Assembly (NCBI GenBank): GCA_964612925.1
Contig: CAZTFU010000004.1
Coordinates: forward strand, 1 to 64,000
DNA: 64,000 nucleotides
Source: Phil1 sp964612925
GTDB lineage: Bacteria > Bacillota > Clostridia > Christensenellales > CAG-138
Direction: 5' to 3'
Under the pieces are notes generated by a model, which saw only the letters and a list, made by a program, of their open reading frames with translations, was not told the DNA's origin and ran no database searches. Shown piece by piece: positions 8,036 to 16,689 of the stretch (positions are counted from its first letter, which is position 1; the number at the start of each line of letters is the position of its first letter). The position numbers and the translations under genes were made by a program.

Positions 8036-10015
8036 TTATTTCAACCGTGCGCGGTATTCATCCGCTTCACGTGCATTTGCCCAAACATAGTGGCCCTGTT
8101 TCAATTCTACCCAAGCGGGCTTATCCGTGCCGTAATCATGCACGCTCGGATCATATACGGAAAGCTTTTTGTCCCTTTCCACATCGGGGTCGGGCATGGG
8201 TGCCGCCTGTAGTAGCGCGTTTGTGTACGGATGCATCGGATTCAGGAAAAGTTCCTCGCTTTCGGCAAGCTCAACTATCCTACCCTTGTACATAACGGCA
8301 ATCCTGTCGGATATAAACCGCACCACGCTCAAGTCATGCGCAATAAACAGATATGTAAAGCCCTTTTCGGTCTTCAGCGCGTTTAGAAGGTTTATAACCT
8401 GCGCCCTTATGCTTACATCAAGCGCGCTTATCGGCTCATCCGCGATTATAAAGCGCGGCTCAACGGCAAGTGCCCTTGCGATGCCTATCCTTTGCCGCTG
8501 TCCTCCCGAAAATTCATGCGGAAAGCGCGTTGCATACTCTTCCGTAAGTCCAACACTGCGCATTGCGTTGACCATCTTTTGCTTGCGCTCCTTTTCGTTT
8601 TTGAAAAGGTGGAAATTGTACAGTCCTTCGGACACTATGTAGTCCACCTTTGCGCGTTCGTTCAGGCTTGCCATTGGATCTTGGAATATCATCTGCACAT
8701 TTTTTCTGAATGAAGTTAGCTCATTGGGCGTCAATTTGCCGTTGATGCGCATACCGTCATAGTAAATATCGCCCGAGGAGGTGTGGCATATCTTCATTAT
8801 GGCCTTGCCCGTGGTGGTTTTTCCGCTGCCGCTTTCACCCACAAGTGAAAATGTTTCCCCCTCGTAAATATCAAAGCTTACGTCCTTAACGGCGGCAAAT
8901 TCATTTCTGTTCAACTTAAAGTTCACGCACAGTCCGTTTACGCTTACAAGCTTCTTTGCGTTTGAAAAGTCCTTGGGCGGCGTAGGGCTGAGGTTTTCAA
9001 ACCGCTCGTTGCGTTTTTCAAGTTCCTCATTGTATTGCCGTGCCTTATCGCACATCAACCATGTTTTGGCATAATGCGTATCCGTCACCTTAAACATGGG
9101 CGGTTCCGCAATGTGGTCTATCTTCATGGAATCAGGGTTGCGCGGGGCAAAAGCGTCCCCCTTTATTTCCTTATAAAGGTTGGGCGGCGTGCCCTTTATG
9201 GAGTGAAGCTCGTGCCCCTTTACGCCAAGCTGCGGGAGAGAGCGCAGCAATGCCTTTGTATATGGATGGCGCGCATCCCTGAATATTTCGTTTGCAAGGC
9301 CGTGTTCGACTACTTGCCCCGCGTACATCACAGCTACCCTGTCCGCCACGTTTGCAACCACGCCAAGGTCATGCGTGATATAGATAACGGACATATCCAG
9401 TTCCTTTTGCAGACGCTTTATAAGGTCAAGTATCTGCGCCTGTACGGTTACGTCAAGCGCGGTAGTGGGTTCATCGCATATGAGTATTTTCGGGCGGCAG
9501 GCAATGGCCGTTGCTATGACAACTCTTTGCCGCATACCGCCGCTGAATTCGTGCGGGTACTGTTTATAACGCTGTTCGGGGTCGTTTATACCAACCTGTC
9601 TCAACAGTTCTATGGCCTGCCGCTTCGCTTCCGCCTTTTCCGTGCCAAAGCGATAGGTTATCACCTCGCGTATCTGTTCGCCCACCGTCTTAACCGGGTT
9701 AAGGCTGGTCATCGGGTCCTGAAACACCATGGCTATCTTTTTGCCGCGCACCCTCAGCCATTCCTTCTCGGTTTTGTATTGGGCTATGTTTTCGCCTTCA
9801 AGCAGCATCGTGCCGCTTTCCACCCATCCGTTTGCATCAAGCATGCCTATAAAGGATTTGGTAAATACGCTTTTGCCACTGCCGCTTTCGCCAACGATGG
9901 CAAGCGTTTCGCCCCGATAGAGTTCTATTGACGCATTGCGTATTGCGCTGAGTGTGTGCCCGCGCAGGTTGAATTTTATTGTAACATCCTTGGCTTCGAA
10001 TATTTTTTCCTTCAT
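8036..10015 (-). CDS. Fused oligopeptide ABC transporter ATPase (OppD-OppF type)
   Basis: 659 residues containing two complete ABC ATPases in one chain. Domain 1 (about 5-265) has GESGSGKS, signature FSGGMRQR and Walker B ILICDEPTTALDV. It ends in the C-terminal oligopeptide-transport extension. Domain 2 (about 365-600) has GESGSGKT, FSGGQRQR and FIIADEPISALDV. Separate OppD and OppF subunits are more usual, although fused versions are known in peptide transporters such as GsiA and YejF. The ATG at 10015 is preceded by AGAGGTG with six bases between; the GTG at 10024 forms part of that ribosome binding site. It powers import through OppB/OppC. It lies 12 bases from oppC and overlaps the following cyanophycinase region. 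Confidence 0.95.
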   Translation of the reverse strand: MKEKIFEAKDVTIKFNLRGHTLSAIRNASIELYRGETLAIVGESGSGKSVFTKSFIGMLDANGWVESGTMLLEGENIAQYKTEKEWLRVRGKKIAMVFQDPMTSLNPVKTVGEQIREVITYRFGTEKAEAKRQAIELLRQVGINDPEQRYKQYPHEFSGGMRQRVVIATAIACRPKILICDEPTTALDVTVQAQILDLIKRLQKELDMSVIYITHDLGVVANVADRVAVMYAGQVVEHGLANEIFRDARHPYTKALLRSLPQLGVKGHELHSIKGTPPNLYKEIKGDAFAPRNPDSMKIDHIAEPPMFKVTDTHYAKTWLMCDKARQYNEELEKRNERFENLSPTPPKDFSNAKKLVSVNGLCVNFKLNRNEFAAVKDVSFDIYEGETFSLVGESGSGKTTTGKAIMKICHTSSGDIYYDGMRINGKLTPNELTSFRKNVQMIFQDPMASLNERAKVDYIVSEGLYNFHLFKNEKERKQKMVNAMRSVGLTEEYATRFPHEFSGGQRQRIGIARALAVEPRFIIADEPISALDVSIRAQVINLLNALKTEKGFTYLFIAHDLSVVRFISDRIAVMYKGRIVELAESEELFLNPMHPYTNALLQAAPMPDPDVERDKKLSVYDPSVHDYGTDKPAWVELKQGHYVWANAREADEYRARLK

Positions 10016-10027
10016 TGCAGTCACCTC

Positions 10028-10981
10028 TTATAAATGATTGCGCGGGTCGGATGCATCCGCAAACTTATTGCCTATAATGTAAAAGGATATGGTTATAAAG
10101 CAGAGTATAAGCGTTGGGCATATCATCTGATAGGGATACACAAGGAATGCACTTCGCCCTTGATTTACAAGGTTCCCGAGCGTACAAAGGTCAGCCGGCA
10201 GGCCAACGCCTATAAAGCTCAAAAACACTTCCGACCCTATTGAGGATGGTATGGTCAACGCAACATCCATTATGATAAGGCTTACAAGGTACGGCACCAC
10301 GTTGCGGCTTATTATGCGGCGCGGCGGGGTTTTAAGGCATATGGAAGCTATATTGTAATCGGCCTCCCTCAGTGCAAGTATCCTGCTTCTGAACCAGCGC
10401 GCTTCGCTTATCCAGCCCGTAGCGACAAGTGCTATCATTATGGTGAGTATGCTCGGCTTCATAACATAGGCTATAAGCACAAGATAAATGGTGCTCGGCA
10501 CGTTCGTAAGGGTGTTGTATATTGCGAACATAAGCGTATCCAGCTTACGGTAGAATCCCCATACTGCGCCTACCACCACACCGAGTCCCACCTCAAAGAA
10601 CGCTACCGCAAGCGAAAGCAGCAATGACGTTCTTGTTCCGAACCATACTCGTGCCCATATATCGCGCCCAACACCATCCGTGCCGAACGGATGCTCCTTT
10701 GAAGGCGGCAAATTCCAATCCCGTGCGGAAAGTGCAACCTCATACGGGTCGCGATCCGTTATCATGGGATAAATCACCGTATATGCAACAAGCAATGCAA
10801 GCAATGCGACTATTATCTTTACCGCCGTACTTTTGAAAAACGTGCGCAGTGTGCTTCGCCAATAGGAATAATTGGAAAAGCCCGCATCTTCGCTCATCTC
10901 CTCGTGAAATTCGGCACGGGTAAAAAGCTGCTGCGGAATATCTTCTATGTTGATGCTTTTGTTAATATCTTTTGCTTCCAT
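10028..10981 (-). CDS. oppC: Oligopeptide ABC transporter permease OppC
   Basis: 317 residues from ATG 10981, preceded by GAGGAAAG; an ATG at 11005 overlaps the oppB stop and is the alternative. After about 60 cytoplasmic residues there is a first membrane segment (STAVKIIVALLALLVAYTVIY), then an extracytoplasmic loop with the OppC-typical HPFGTDGVGRD motif. A binding-protein-dependent permease domain follows, with five more hydrophobic segments. The EAA-like cytoplasmic loop is visible as EADYNIASICLKTPPRRII. It pairs with OppB to form the channel. Confidence 0.93.
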   Translation of the reverse strand: MEAKDINKSINIEDIPQQLFTRAEFHEEMSEDAGFSNYSYWRSTLRTFFKSTAVKIIVALLALLVAYTVIYPMITDRDPYEVALSARDWNLPPSKEHPFGTDGVGRDIWARVWFGTRTSLLLSLAVAFFEVGLGVVVGAVWGFYRKLDTLMFAIYNTLTNVPSTIYLVLIAYVMKPSILTIMIALVATGWISEARWFRSRILALREADYNIASICLKTPPRRIISRNVVPYLVSLIIMDVALTIPSSIGSEVFLSFIGVGLPADLCTLGNLVNQGRSAFLVYPYQMICPTLILCFITISFYIIGNKFADASDPRNHL

Positions 10982-10994
10982 TCTGCTTTCCTCA

Positions 10995-11942
10995 TCATTT
11001 GTCATCGTTCGTGCTTACAAGCTTTATGCGCGGATCAACAAAGGATACCACTATATCCCCGAGAAATACGCCAAGCACGCTCAGCGCACCGTAAAGCAAT
11101 ACAAGCACCTGCACAAGCGGGTTATCCATTGCGGTTATGGATTTTATAAGCAATCCGCCCGTGCCCGGTATTGCGTACATGCTTTCTATAACCAGTGAAC
11201 CCGAAAGCATAAGTAAAAAGTCCGAAGGAATGTTTATTGCAATCGGAACTATGGCGTTGCGGAAAATGTGCCGCCACATTATGTGCCGTTTCGGCAGTCC
11301 CTTAACGGTTGCAAATTTTATATAATCCTTGTTCTCCTCATCAACAACATAACGCCTTAGCCACGTTGCATACCCCGCTATGCTGCCTATGGACATGGAA
11401 ATCACCGGTAGCACCCACGATATCGGCTGTTCCATATAAAACAGCATCGGCAGGTCGAACCAGCGAGAAAGAAATACCTGAATGAAAAAGTGAATTATTA
11501 TGGATGGCACCGCACGGATTATTACAACATAAAGCATGCCGAGCCCGTCAACTATGCCGCTCTTGTTGCCCGCCATGGCCATGCCGAGCGGTATACCTAT
11601 AAGTGCAGATACAAACCAGCTTATAAAATTAAGTAACAACGAATAGGGTATCTTTTCACCAAGCACGGTTGATATAGGCATATTGGGATACATGGTTATG
11701 CTGCGCCCGAGATCACCGTGAAAAATCCCCGAAACGAAATTGTAAAGCTGCGTCGGCAGCGGATCGAGTACGCCCATGTTGCGTAAGTATGCATTCTTTT
11801 CGGCATCGGTCATTTCCTTATACTGTTCCTTGGAAAAGTAACCCGCCGTGGGCATGAAACGAAGCAGGGCAAATACCACCAGCACAACAAGCACAATGGT
11901 GACAACCGCCTGAGCGAATTTTGACAGCAGATATCTTGTCAT
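10995..11942 (-). CDS. oppB: Oligopeptide ABC transporter permease OppB
   Basis: 315 residues, start ATG 11942. The typical OppB/DppB layout is present: a first membrane segment at about 8-30 (FAQAVVTIVLVVLVVFALLRF), an extracytoplasmic region with GDLGRSI, five further membrane segments and a cytoplasmic EAA loop (KDYIKFATVKGLPKRHIMWRH, split across the domain). The C-terminal part has the usual GDIVVSFVDPRIKL ending. It follows oppA after 118 bases that contain a stable hairpin, and its stop overlaps the region of the oppC start. Confidence 0.93.
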   Translation of the reverse strand: MTRYLLSKFAQAVVTIVLVVLVVFALLRFMPTAGYFSKEQYKEMTDAEKNAYLRNMGVLDPLPTQLYNFVSGIFHGDLGRSITMYPNMPISTVLGEKIPYSLLLNFISWFVSALIGIPLGMAMAGNKSGIVDGLGMLYVVIIRAVPSIIIHFFIQVFLSRWFDLPMLFYMEQPISWVLPVISMSIGSIAGYATWLRRYVVDEENKDYIKFATVKGLPKRHIMWRHIFRNAIVPIAINIPSDFLLMLSGSLVIESMYAIPGTGGLLIKSITAMDNPLVQVLVLLYGALSVLGVFLGDIVVSFVDPRIKLVSTNDDK

Positions 11943-12006
11943 GGCATTACCTCCGTTTAATGTTTGTTCGGTGCGGCGCAGCGGTACGGCGCGCCCTTAT
12001 TATACT

Positions 12007-12034
12007 TGCGGGGATGGAAAAGCCCACCCCCGCA
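12007..12034 (-). promoter_or_regulatory. Intercistronic hairpin between oppA and oppB
   Basis: TGCGGGG-A-TGG (12007-12017) pairs with CCA-C-CCCCGCA (12024-12034), giving ten pairs with one mismatch and a six-base loop. No T-run follows on the minus strand. A hairpin here commonly stabilises the abundant binding-protein mRNA relative to the permease genes or partly terminates transcription. Confidence 0.55.
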
Positions 12035-12060
12035 GGAAATTCAACTAATATTTTATTTTA

Positions 12061-14022
12061 TCAGCCGTTTGCAAGCGCGGCCTTTTCGGCCTCATATGCC
12101 TGCTTGAGTTGCTCATGCTGTTCACTCGTTACGGGGTCGGTTTGGATAAGCGCACCCTTCATTTTGTACCTGCTGAGTCCAAAGTAACCGCCGGGCACGG
12201 TGTAGGGTACAAGGCGCGTCATGTTATATGAACCGCCGCCCGACATATAGGGCTTGAGGTACGCATGGTCAAGCAGATAGCATTCCGCCTGAGCATAAGC
12301 CTCATACCGTTCGCTTATGTCATATGTTTCCGAAGCCTTCTCTATCATTGCGTCGAATTCGGGTATATCATAGCCGGAATCCGTTATGTCGTAATCGCTT
12401 ACACAGCGATTGAGATTTGCGGAAGGGTCGGCATAGCGCAAGCCGTAGCTGTCATCCACAAGATCCCAGTTGCCAAGGTCAAGCACCTCCGCACTGAAGC
12501 TGTTGCTTGAATAGCAAAGTATGACGTTTACGTATTCCTTGCCAAGATACGTTTCAAGCATATTCTTCACAAGCGTGGCCTTCTTCATTTCATTGTCGGA
12601 AGAGCTTGAGGAATAAACTATATCTATGGGCAACTTGCCGTCACAATCGAATTCGGTAAGCGGCAGCATGTCAACATGCCCCGCCTCAACGCTCTTGAGC
12701 GTTACACCGTCCGCTTCGCACAGCTCCGCAACCGCCGCCTGCATATACTCACGGGCCTTTTCAACATCGTAGGGATCGGTGTCTCTGTATAATGCAAGGT
12801 TGCCGTAATCGGTATAATCCTTGCCGTTCTCGTCGAATATGGCATTTTCCGGCAGCAACGTATAGCGGCAGAAGAACTCGGGATCGTTCGGTTCCCATAT
12901 TGCGGAAAGGGTAACGGCATCTATTGCGGCGAATATGGCCTTGCGGAAGTTTTCATTCTGCACGGCCGCGGCCATTTCGGGGTTCTTGGTTTGGAAATTC
13001 CAACTGTACCAGTATGTCGTAACGGTCTTTTCGGAAAGATACACATAATCTTCCCATTCGCCGCCGCGTATGCTTGCAACCTCCTCAGATGTAAGGGATG
13101 TGCCCGTTATATTGCCGCGTTGGAACATTTCAAGGCTTGATATGCTGTCGGAAACATATTCCCACTGCAAAGTATCAAGCGTAAGGCTATCTATATCCCA
13201 ATAGTTTTCATTCTTCGTAAGCACAAAGTTCTTATCAAGATCCCATTGAGATATGTAATAGCCGCCGTTATAGAGCATGGTTTCCTTGGATGTGGCAAAA
13301 TCCTCGCCAACGCTGTCAAGAAATGCCTGTTCAACAGGAAGCGTCATATCAAGTTGCGCATATGAAAGGAAATACGGGCAGGGACCGGATAAGGTATACT
13401 CTACCGTATATTCGTCAATGGCCTTAACGCCTACCCTTTCGTCAAATGCGGCCACCACTTCCTCGTGGGTCTTGCCTATATCCTCGCCGTCATCAATGTC
13501 AACAAGGTCATAATAATAGTCATAAAGGCCGTCTATAACATTTCGAATGGTGCTTATACTGCTTGCGTTGTTTGCAGGATCCGCAATGTAGCGTATGCCC
13601 GCAACAAAATCGTCCGCCGTAACCTTATATTCCGTGGCGGCACCGGTGCTGTCCACCCAGTATATGTCAGGACGAATATGGAATGTCCACACGGAATAAT
13701 CGTCGTTATATTCCCAGCTTTCCGCCATGCACGGCACACTGCGGCCGTATATATCCGTTTCAACAAGACCTTCAACTATATTTGCGATGAAGTTATAGTC
13801 GCTTGTATATTCCGTGCAATACGGATTCATGGACGTTATGGATGTTGAAAACGTGGATTTGTAAATCTTTTCGTATGATGTTTCGGCATTGTCATTTGCA
13901 GAAGGTGAGCCTTCCGGTGTAATGCCGTTTGCATTGGGATCCGCATTGGGTTCGGTCGTGCAACCCGCGGCAATTCCCATCAACATCATGATGGCCAACA
14001 ATAAAGCAATCGTCTTTTTCAT
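12061..14022 (-). CDS. oppA: Oligopeptide-binding lipoprotein OppA
   Basis: 653 residues, longer than the usual 530-560 of the family. A lipoprotein signal peptide ends in GIAAGC with the lipidated Cys at about 21. This is followed by a flexible Asn/Pro-rich stretch and a family 5 solute-binding domain (SBP_bac_5). The domain signature region is visible as IVEGLVETDIYGRSVPCMAE, followed by WTFHIRPDIYW. It is the first gene of the operon, divergent from the RpiR regulator, and captures peptides for the OppBC-DF permease. The clustering with cyanophycinase and isoaspartyl dipeptidase suggests isoaspartyl peptides as ligand; this is inference. Confidence 0.93.
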   Translation of the reverse strand: MKKTIALLLAIMMLMGIAAGCTTEPNADPNANGITPEGSPSANDNAETSYEKIYKSTFSTSITSMNPYCTEYTSDYNFIANIVEGLVETDIYGRSVPCMAESWEYNDDYSVWTFHIRPDIYWVDSTGAATEYKVTADDFVAGIRYIADPANNASSISTIRNVIDGLYDYYYDLVDIDDGEDIGKTHEEVVAAFDERVGVKAIDEYTVEYTLSGPCPYFLSYAQLDMTLPVEQAFLDSVGEDFATSKETMLYNGGYYISQWDLDKNFVLTKNENYWDIDSLTLDTLQWEYVSDSISSLEMFQRGNITGTSLTSEEVASIRGGEWEDYVYLSEKTVTTYWYSWNFQTKNPEMAAAVQNENFRKAIFAAIDAVTLSAIWEPNDPEFFCRYTLLPENAIFDENGKDYTDYGNLALYRDTDPYDVEKAREYMQAAVAELCEADGVTLKSVEAGHVDMLPLTEFDCDGKLPIDIVYSSSSSDNEMKKATLVKNMLETYLGKEYVNVILCYSSNSFSAEVLDLGNWDLVDDSYGLRYADPSANLNRCVSDYDITDSGYDIPEFDAMIEKASETYDISERYEAYAQAECYLLDHAYLKPYMSGGGSYNMTRLVPYTVPGGYFGLSRYKMKGALIQTDPVTSEQHEQLKQAYEAEKAALANG

Positions 14023-14050
14023 ACCTGTTCTCCTTTTGATCTGATATGTC

Positions 14051-14087
14051 CAAGATAGAACCGACTTTATTCACTTTGTCTATCTTG
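14051..14087. promoter_or_regulatory. Inverted repeat in the oppA leader
   Basis: CAAGATAG (14051-14058) and CTATCTTG (14080-14087) are exact inverted copies 21 bases apart, between the predicted oppA promoter and its start codon. It could be an operator for the divergently encoded RpiR regulator or an RNA stem; nothing distinguishes these. Confidence 0.35.
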
Positions 14088-14092
14088 CATGT

Positions 14093-14121
14093 ATCCTAAC
14101 ACAAACCAATGCAGTTGTAAA
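14093..14121 (-). promoter_or_regulatory. Predicted oppA operon promoter
   Basis: On the minus strand TTTACA (14121-14116) is followed after 17 bases by TAGGAT (14098-14093). A small inverted repeat TTGTA-AAG-TACAA (14115-14127) overlaps the -35 box and may be a regulator site. Confidence 0.45.
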
Positions 14122-14163
14122 GTACAAACTTAATATTTTTAATGATTTTATGTAATATTGGGC

Positions 14164-14192
14164 TTGCATTTTAGAGTTACATGGAATATAAT
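14164..14192 (+). promoter_or_regulatory. Predicted rpiR-iadA promoter
   Basis: TTGCAT (14164-14169), a 17-base spacer and a perfect TATAAT (14187-14192) precede the RpiR gene by 40 bases. A strong GGAGGAGGG ribosome binding site follows. Confidence 0.7.
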
Positions 14193-14232
14193 TAAGTAAA
14201 CGCTTTAATTTTAGCGGAGGAGGGAATAAATA

Positions 14233-15123
14233 ATGAAGTCGGTTTTGGATGAAATCCGCGTCAAGACGAATGATCTTACAAAAAAGCAGCGGCACGTTGC
14301 ACAATATATTTTGGATAACCCCGATGAAGTTTCATATTTATCGCTAAAGGAGCTTAGTCTGCGCACCTGCGTTTCCGAGGTTTCGGTACTGCGCGTGTGC
14401 AAGGCACTCGGTTATGAAAGCTTTATCGCGCTTAAAGATGCGCTAAGAGAGCATACGCAGGATGCATTCCGTGCGGTGACTCTGCCCGCGCCGAGTCTAC
14501 ATCCCGACAATCGCACGGGTGCCACGCCCGAACAGCTTTTGAAAATGGTGTGCGCGGACGAGCAGAACAACCTCTCTTCCACCATAGGACAGCTTGACAC
14601 GGATAAGCTTGTCCGCTTCGCCCGTGAGTTGCTCAATGCCGAGCGCATATTCGTATTCGGGCATGACAGAACGTATGTGTTTGCCGACTATCTTTGCTAC
14701 AGGCTTAACTTCCTGCGCATACAGGCCACGGCGGTACAGCTTGGTGAGGGCAACACGGTTTCGACAACGCTTGCGGGCATACAAAACGGAGATGTGGTGA
14801 TACTCATGTCCTTCCCGCCGTATCACGAACCGATAAGCAATATCGTAAGCTATTGCCAATACCGCAACGTTCCCGTGATCACCATAACCGACACCATGGG
14901 CTCTCCCGCGGCACAAGGGTCGGACTGTGTTTTTCTGTGCCGCACAAGCGCAAGGTACTTTTACAATTCGCAGGTGGCAACGCTTTCTTTTATAAACATA
15001 CTCACCTCGTCCATCGCGATAGAAATGGGCGGAAAATTTGACGATATTCTGTCCACGGAACAGGATGTTTCGGATTTTTTATACGGGTTCGTCGATATGG
15101 ACAAAGGTGAAAAACAATTATAG
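14233..15123 (+). CDS. RpiR/MurR-family transcriptional regulator
   Basis: 296 residues. An N-terminal RpiR helix-turn-helix (about 1-77) is visible through LTKKQRHVAQYILDNPDEV and LSLRTCVSEVSVLRVCKALG. A SIS sugar-phosphate-isomerase fold (about 125-260) follows, including FGHDRTYVFADYL and SFPPYHEP. Members usually respond to a small metabolite bound in the SIS domain. The start has GGAGGAGGG eight bases upstream. It is divergent from oppA and 19 bases upstream of iadA, so it is the obvious candidate regulator of both arms. The effector could be a product of beta-aspartyl peptide breakdown rather than the sugar phosphates usual for the family. Confidence 0.9.
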   Translation: MKSVLDEIRVKTNDLTKKQRHVAQYILDNPDEVSYLSLKELSLRTCVSEVSVLRVCKALGYESFIALKDALREHTQDAFRAVTLPAPSLHPDNRTGATPEQLLKMVCADEQNNLSSTIGQLDTDKLVRFARELLNAERIFVFGHDRTYVFADYLCYRLNFLRIQATAVQLGEGNTVSTTLAGIQNGDVVILMSFPPYHEPISNIVSYCQYRNVPVITITDTMGSPAAQGSDCVFLCRTSARYFYNSQVATLSFINILTSSIAIEMGGKFDDILSTEQDVSDFLYGFVDMDKGEKQL

Positions 15124-15142
15124 AATATATATGGGAGAAAAT

Positions 15143-16303
15143 ATGTTTAAGCTATTGAAAAACTGCCATGTTTTTTCACCGAAGGATATCGGCAAGAACG
15201 ATATTCTTATTGTGGGCGAGAGGATACACCTTATCGCGCCGAACCTTTCCGAATGGGAAGGGTTAAGCGGTATTGAGGTTTGGGACATGACCAATGCCGT
15301 TGTTTGCCCCGGTATTGTTGATACTCATGTGCATATAATCGGCGGCGGCGGTGAGCTTGGCCCCGTCTCGCGCACAAGGGAGATACGCCTTAGCGAATTG
15401 ACGCTTAACGGCGTTACCACGGTTGTAAGCCCGCTTGGTACGGACGGCATAACGCGCAGCCTTAAATCACTGCTTATGAAGTGCCGTGCGCTTGAGGAGT
15501 TTAATATAACCTGCCGCATGCTCACGGGAAGTTACCGTTACCCCTCCCCCACCGTTACGGGTGATATAGCGGGCGATATGACCCTTATAAACGAGATAAT
15601 CGGCGCAAAGATCGCCATATCCGATCACCGCGGTTCAAACGTCGGGTGGAAAGAGCTTGTGCATATCGGCTCTCAAGTGCATTTGGGTTCCATGCTTGCG
15701 CATAAAAAAGGGTTGGTAACAATACATGTCGGCAACGGCAAGGCAAGGCTGAAGCCCATATTTGACGCCGTTAACGAAAGCGACCTGCCACCAAGCCTGT
15801 TCGTGCCCACGCATTGCTGCCGCACGAGTGAACTTATAAGCGATGCGGTACAGCACAATAAGGCCGGCGGAACCGTTGACTTCACGGCCGATCTTCCCGA
15901 AAGTTCCTGCGGCACGGCGGCGGCCGTATACTCTGCACTTGAACAGGGTGCCGACCCGAGCCGCATAACCATGAGCAGCGATTCCTGCGGAAGTCTGCCC
16001 GAATTCGATGAGGCGGGCAACTGCGTAAGTCTTGGCTACTCAACGCCGAACACCCTGCTTTGTGAGCTTAGGCGTTTGAATACGAAATACGGTGTTTCGT
16101 TCGAAACCGCGCTTTCGTTCTTCACGTCAAATCCGGCGCGCACGGTAGGCTTTGGCGGTAAAAAGGGGATTCTTGCGCCCAATGCGGATGCGGATATAAT
16201 GGTGCTTGACAACGATTATACCGTATCGATGCTGTTTTCCCGCGGCAAGCTGATGGTCGATGACCACAGGGCCGTGGCGAAGGACTTCTTTGAGCAAGCA
16301 TAA
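15143..16303 (+). CDS. iadA: Isoaspartyl dipeptidase (beta-aspartyl peptidase) IadA
   Basis: 386 residues, close to the 390 of E. coli IadA. This amidohydrolase-superfamily zinc enzyme cleaves beta-aspartyl dipeptides. The metal site is complete: HVH (His62, His64), Lys156 in IGAKIAISDH as the carboxylated lysine, His195 (TIHVG), His224 (PTH) and Asp280 (SSD). The closing GKGEILPGNDADL-type region is visible as KKGILAPNADADIMVL. The chosen ATG at 15143 has GGGAG five bases upstream; an ATG at 15131 is a weaker alternative. It follows the RpiR gene by 19 bases. IadA is known to take beta-Asp-Arg, the product of cyanophycinase, so the enzyme connects directly to the divergent operon. Confidence 0.95.
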   Translation: MFKLLKNCHVFSPKDIGKNDILIVGERIHLIAPNLSEWEGLSGIEVWDMTNAVVCPGIVDTHVHIIGGGGELGPVSRTREIRLSELTLNGVTTVVSPLGTDGITRSLKSLLMKCRALEEFNITCRMLTGSYRYPSPTVTGDIAGDMTLINEIIGAKIAISDHRGSNVGWKELVHIGSQVHLGSMLAHKKGLVTIHVGNGKARLKPIFDAVNESDLPPSLFVPTHCCRTSELISDAVQHNKAGGTVDFTADLPESSCGTAAAVYSALEQGADPSRITMSSDSCGSLPEFDEAGNCVSLGYSTPNTLLCELRRLNTKYGVSFETALSFFTSNPARTVGFGGKKGILAPNADADIMVLDNDYTVSMLFSRGKLMVDDHRAVAKDFFEQA

Positions 16304-16319
16304 TCGAATAAAGCTTCTG

Positions 16320-16408
16320 TCGGCAGGTTATTTTTTCCCCCCCTCCATCCCTGCCGATGATCGTAGCGGCGGCCGTTTTCCTGTCTCATTTTTTCGCGGC
16401 CGCCCTTT
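16320..16408 (+). terminator. Possible double terminator after iadA
   Basis: Two 8-bp GC-rich stems with long (about 21-22 base) loops lie just past the iadA stop. The second, ending at 16404, is followed by CTTTTA. The long loops make each individually weak. Confidence 0.4.
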
Positions 16409-16597
16409 TATTGTCCGAAATACACTTCAATAAGTGCAGAGAAACGCCCGTTGCGCGCAATAAAGCAGTTTGTGAATACTGCTATAAGGCGTTCACACTG
16501 GCTGTCTATTATGCTTCACCCGCCTCACCATCAACTACGGTATGCATAAATTGCATATACATCAACAAATATTTCACGCGGACGGCACAGAACCGTG

Positions 16598-16627
16598 TTG
16601 AAAAATGTGATTATACTGGTGTATAAT
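16598..16627 (+). promoter_or_regulatory. Predicted pilus operon promoter
   Basis: TTGAAA (16598-16603), an 18-base spacer and a consensus TATAAT (16622-16627) lie 62 bases before the first pilus-operon gene. No other comparable promoter is seen until the major pilin. Confidence 0.65.
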
Positions 16628-16689
16628 ACATAGAATTGGTGGTAGTATGCGCTTTTGCATACCATTCTCATGCGGAAGGGAGCTTGCAT

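Larger units (their letters stand above)
16304..16689 (+). other. Intergenic region between iadA and the pilus operon
   Basis: 386 bases without a supportable gene. Two stems follow iadA: TCGGCAGG with CCTGCCGA (16320-16357) and GGCGGCCG with CGGCCGCC (16368-16404). Further on it contains a good promoter (16598-16627) and the ribosome binding site GGAAGGGAG of the next gene. Confidence 0.6.

Noticed and set aside
9035..9931. 298-residue plus-strand frame opposite the fused ABC ATPase
   Set aside because: It is antisense to the conserved ATPase motifs and has no recognisable domain or ribosome binding site.
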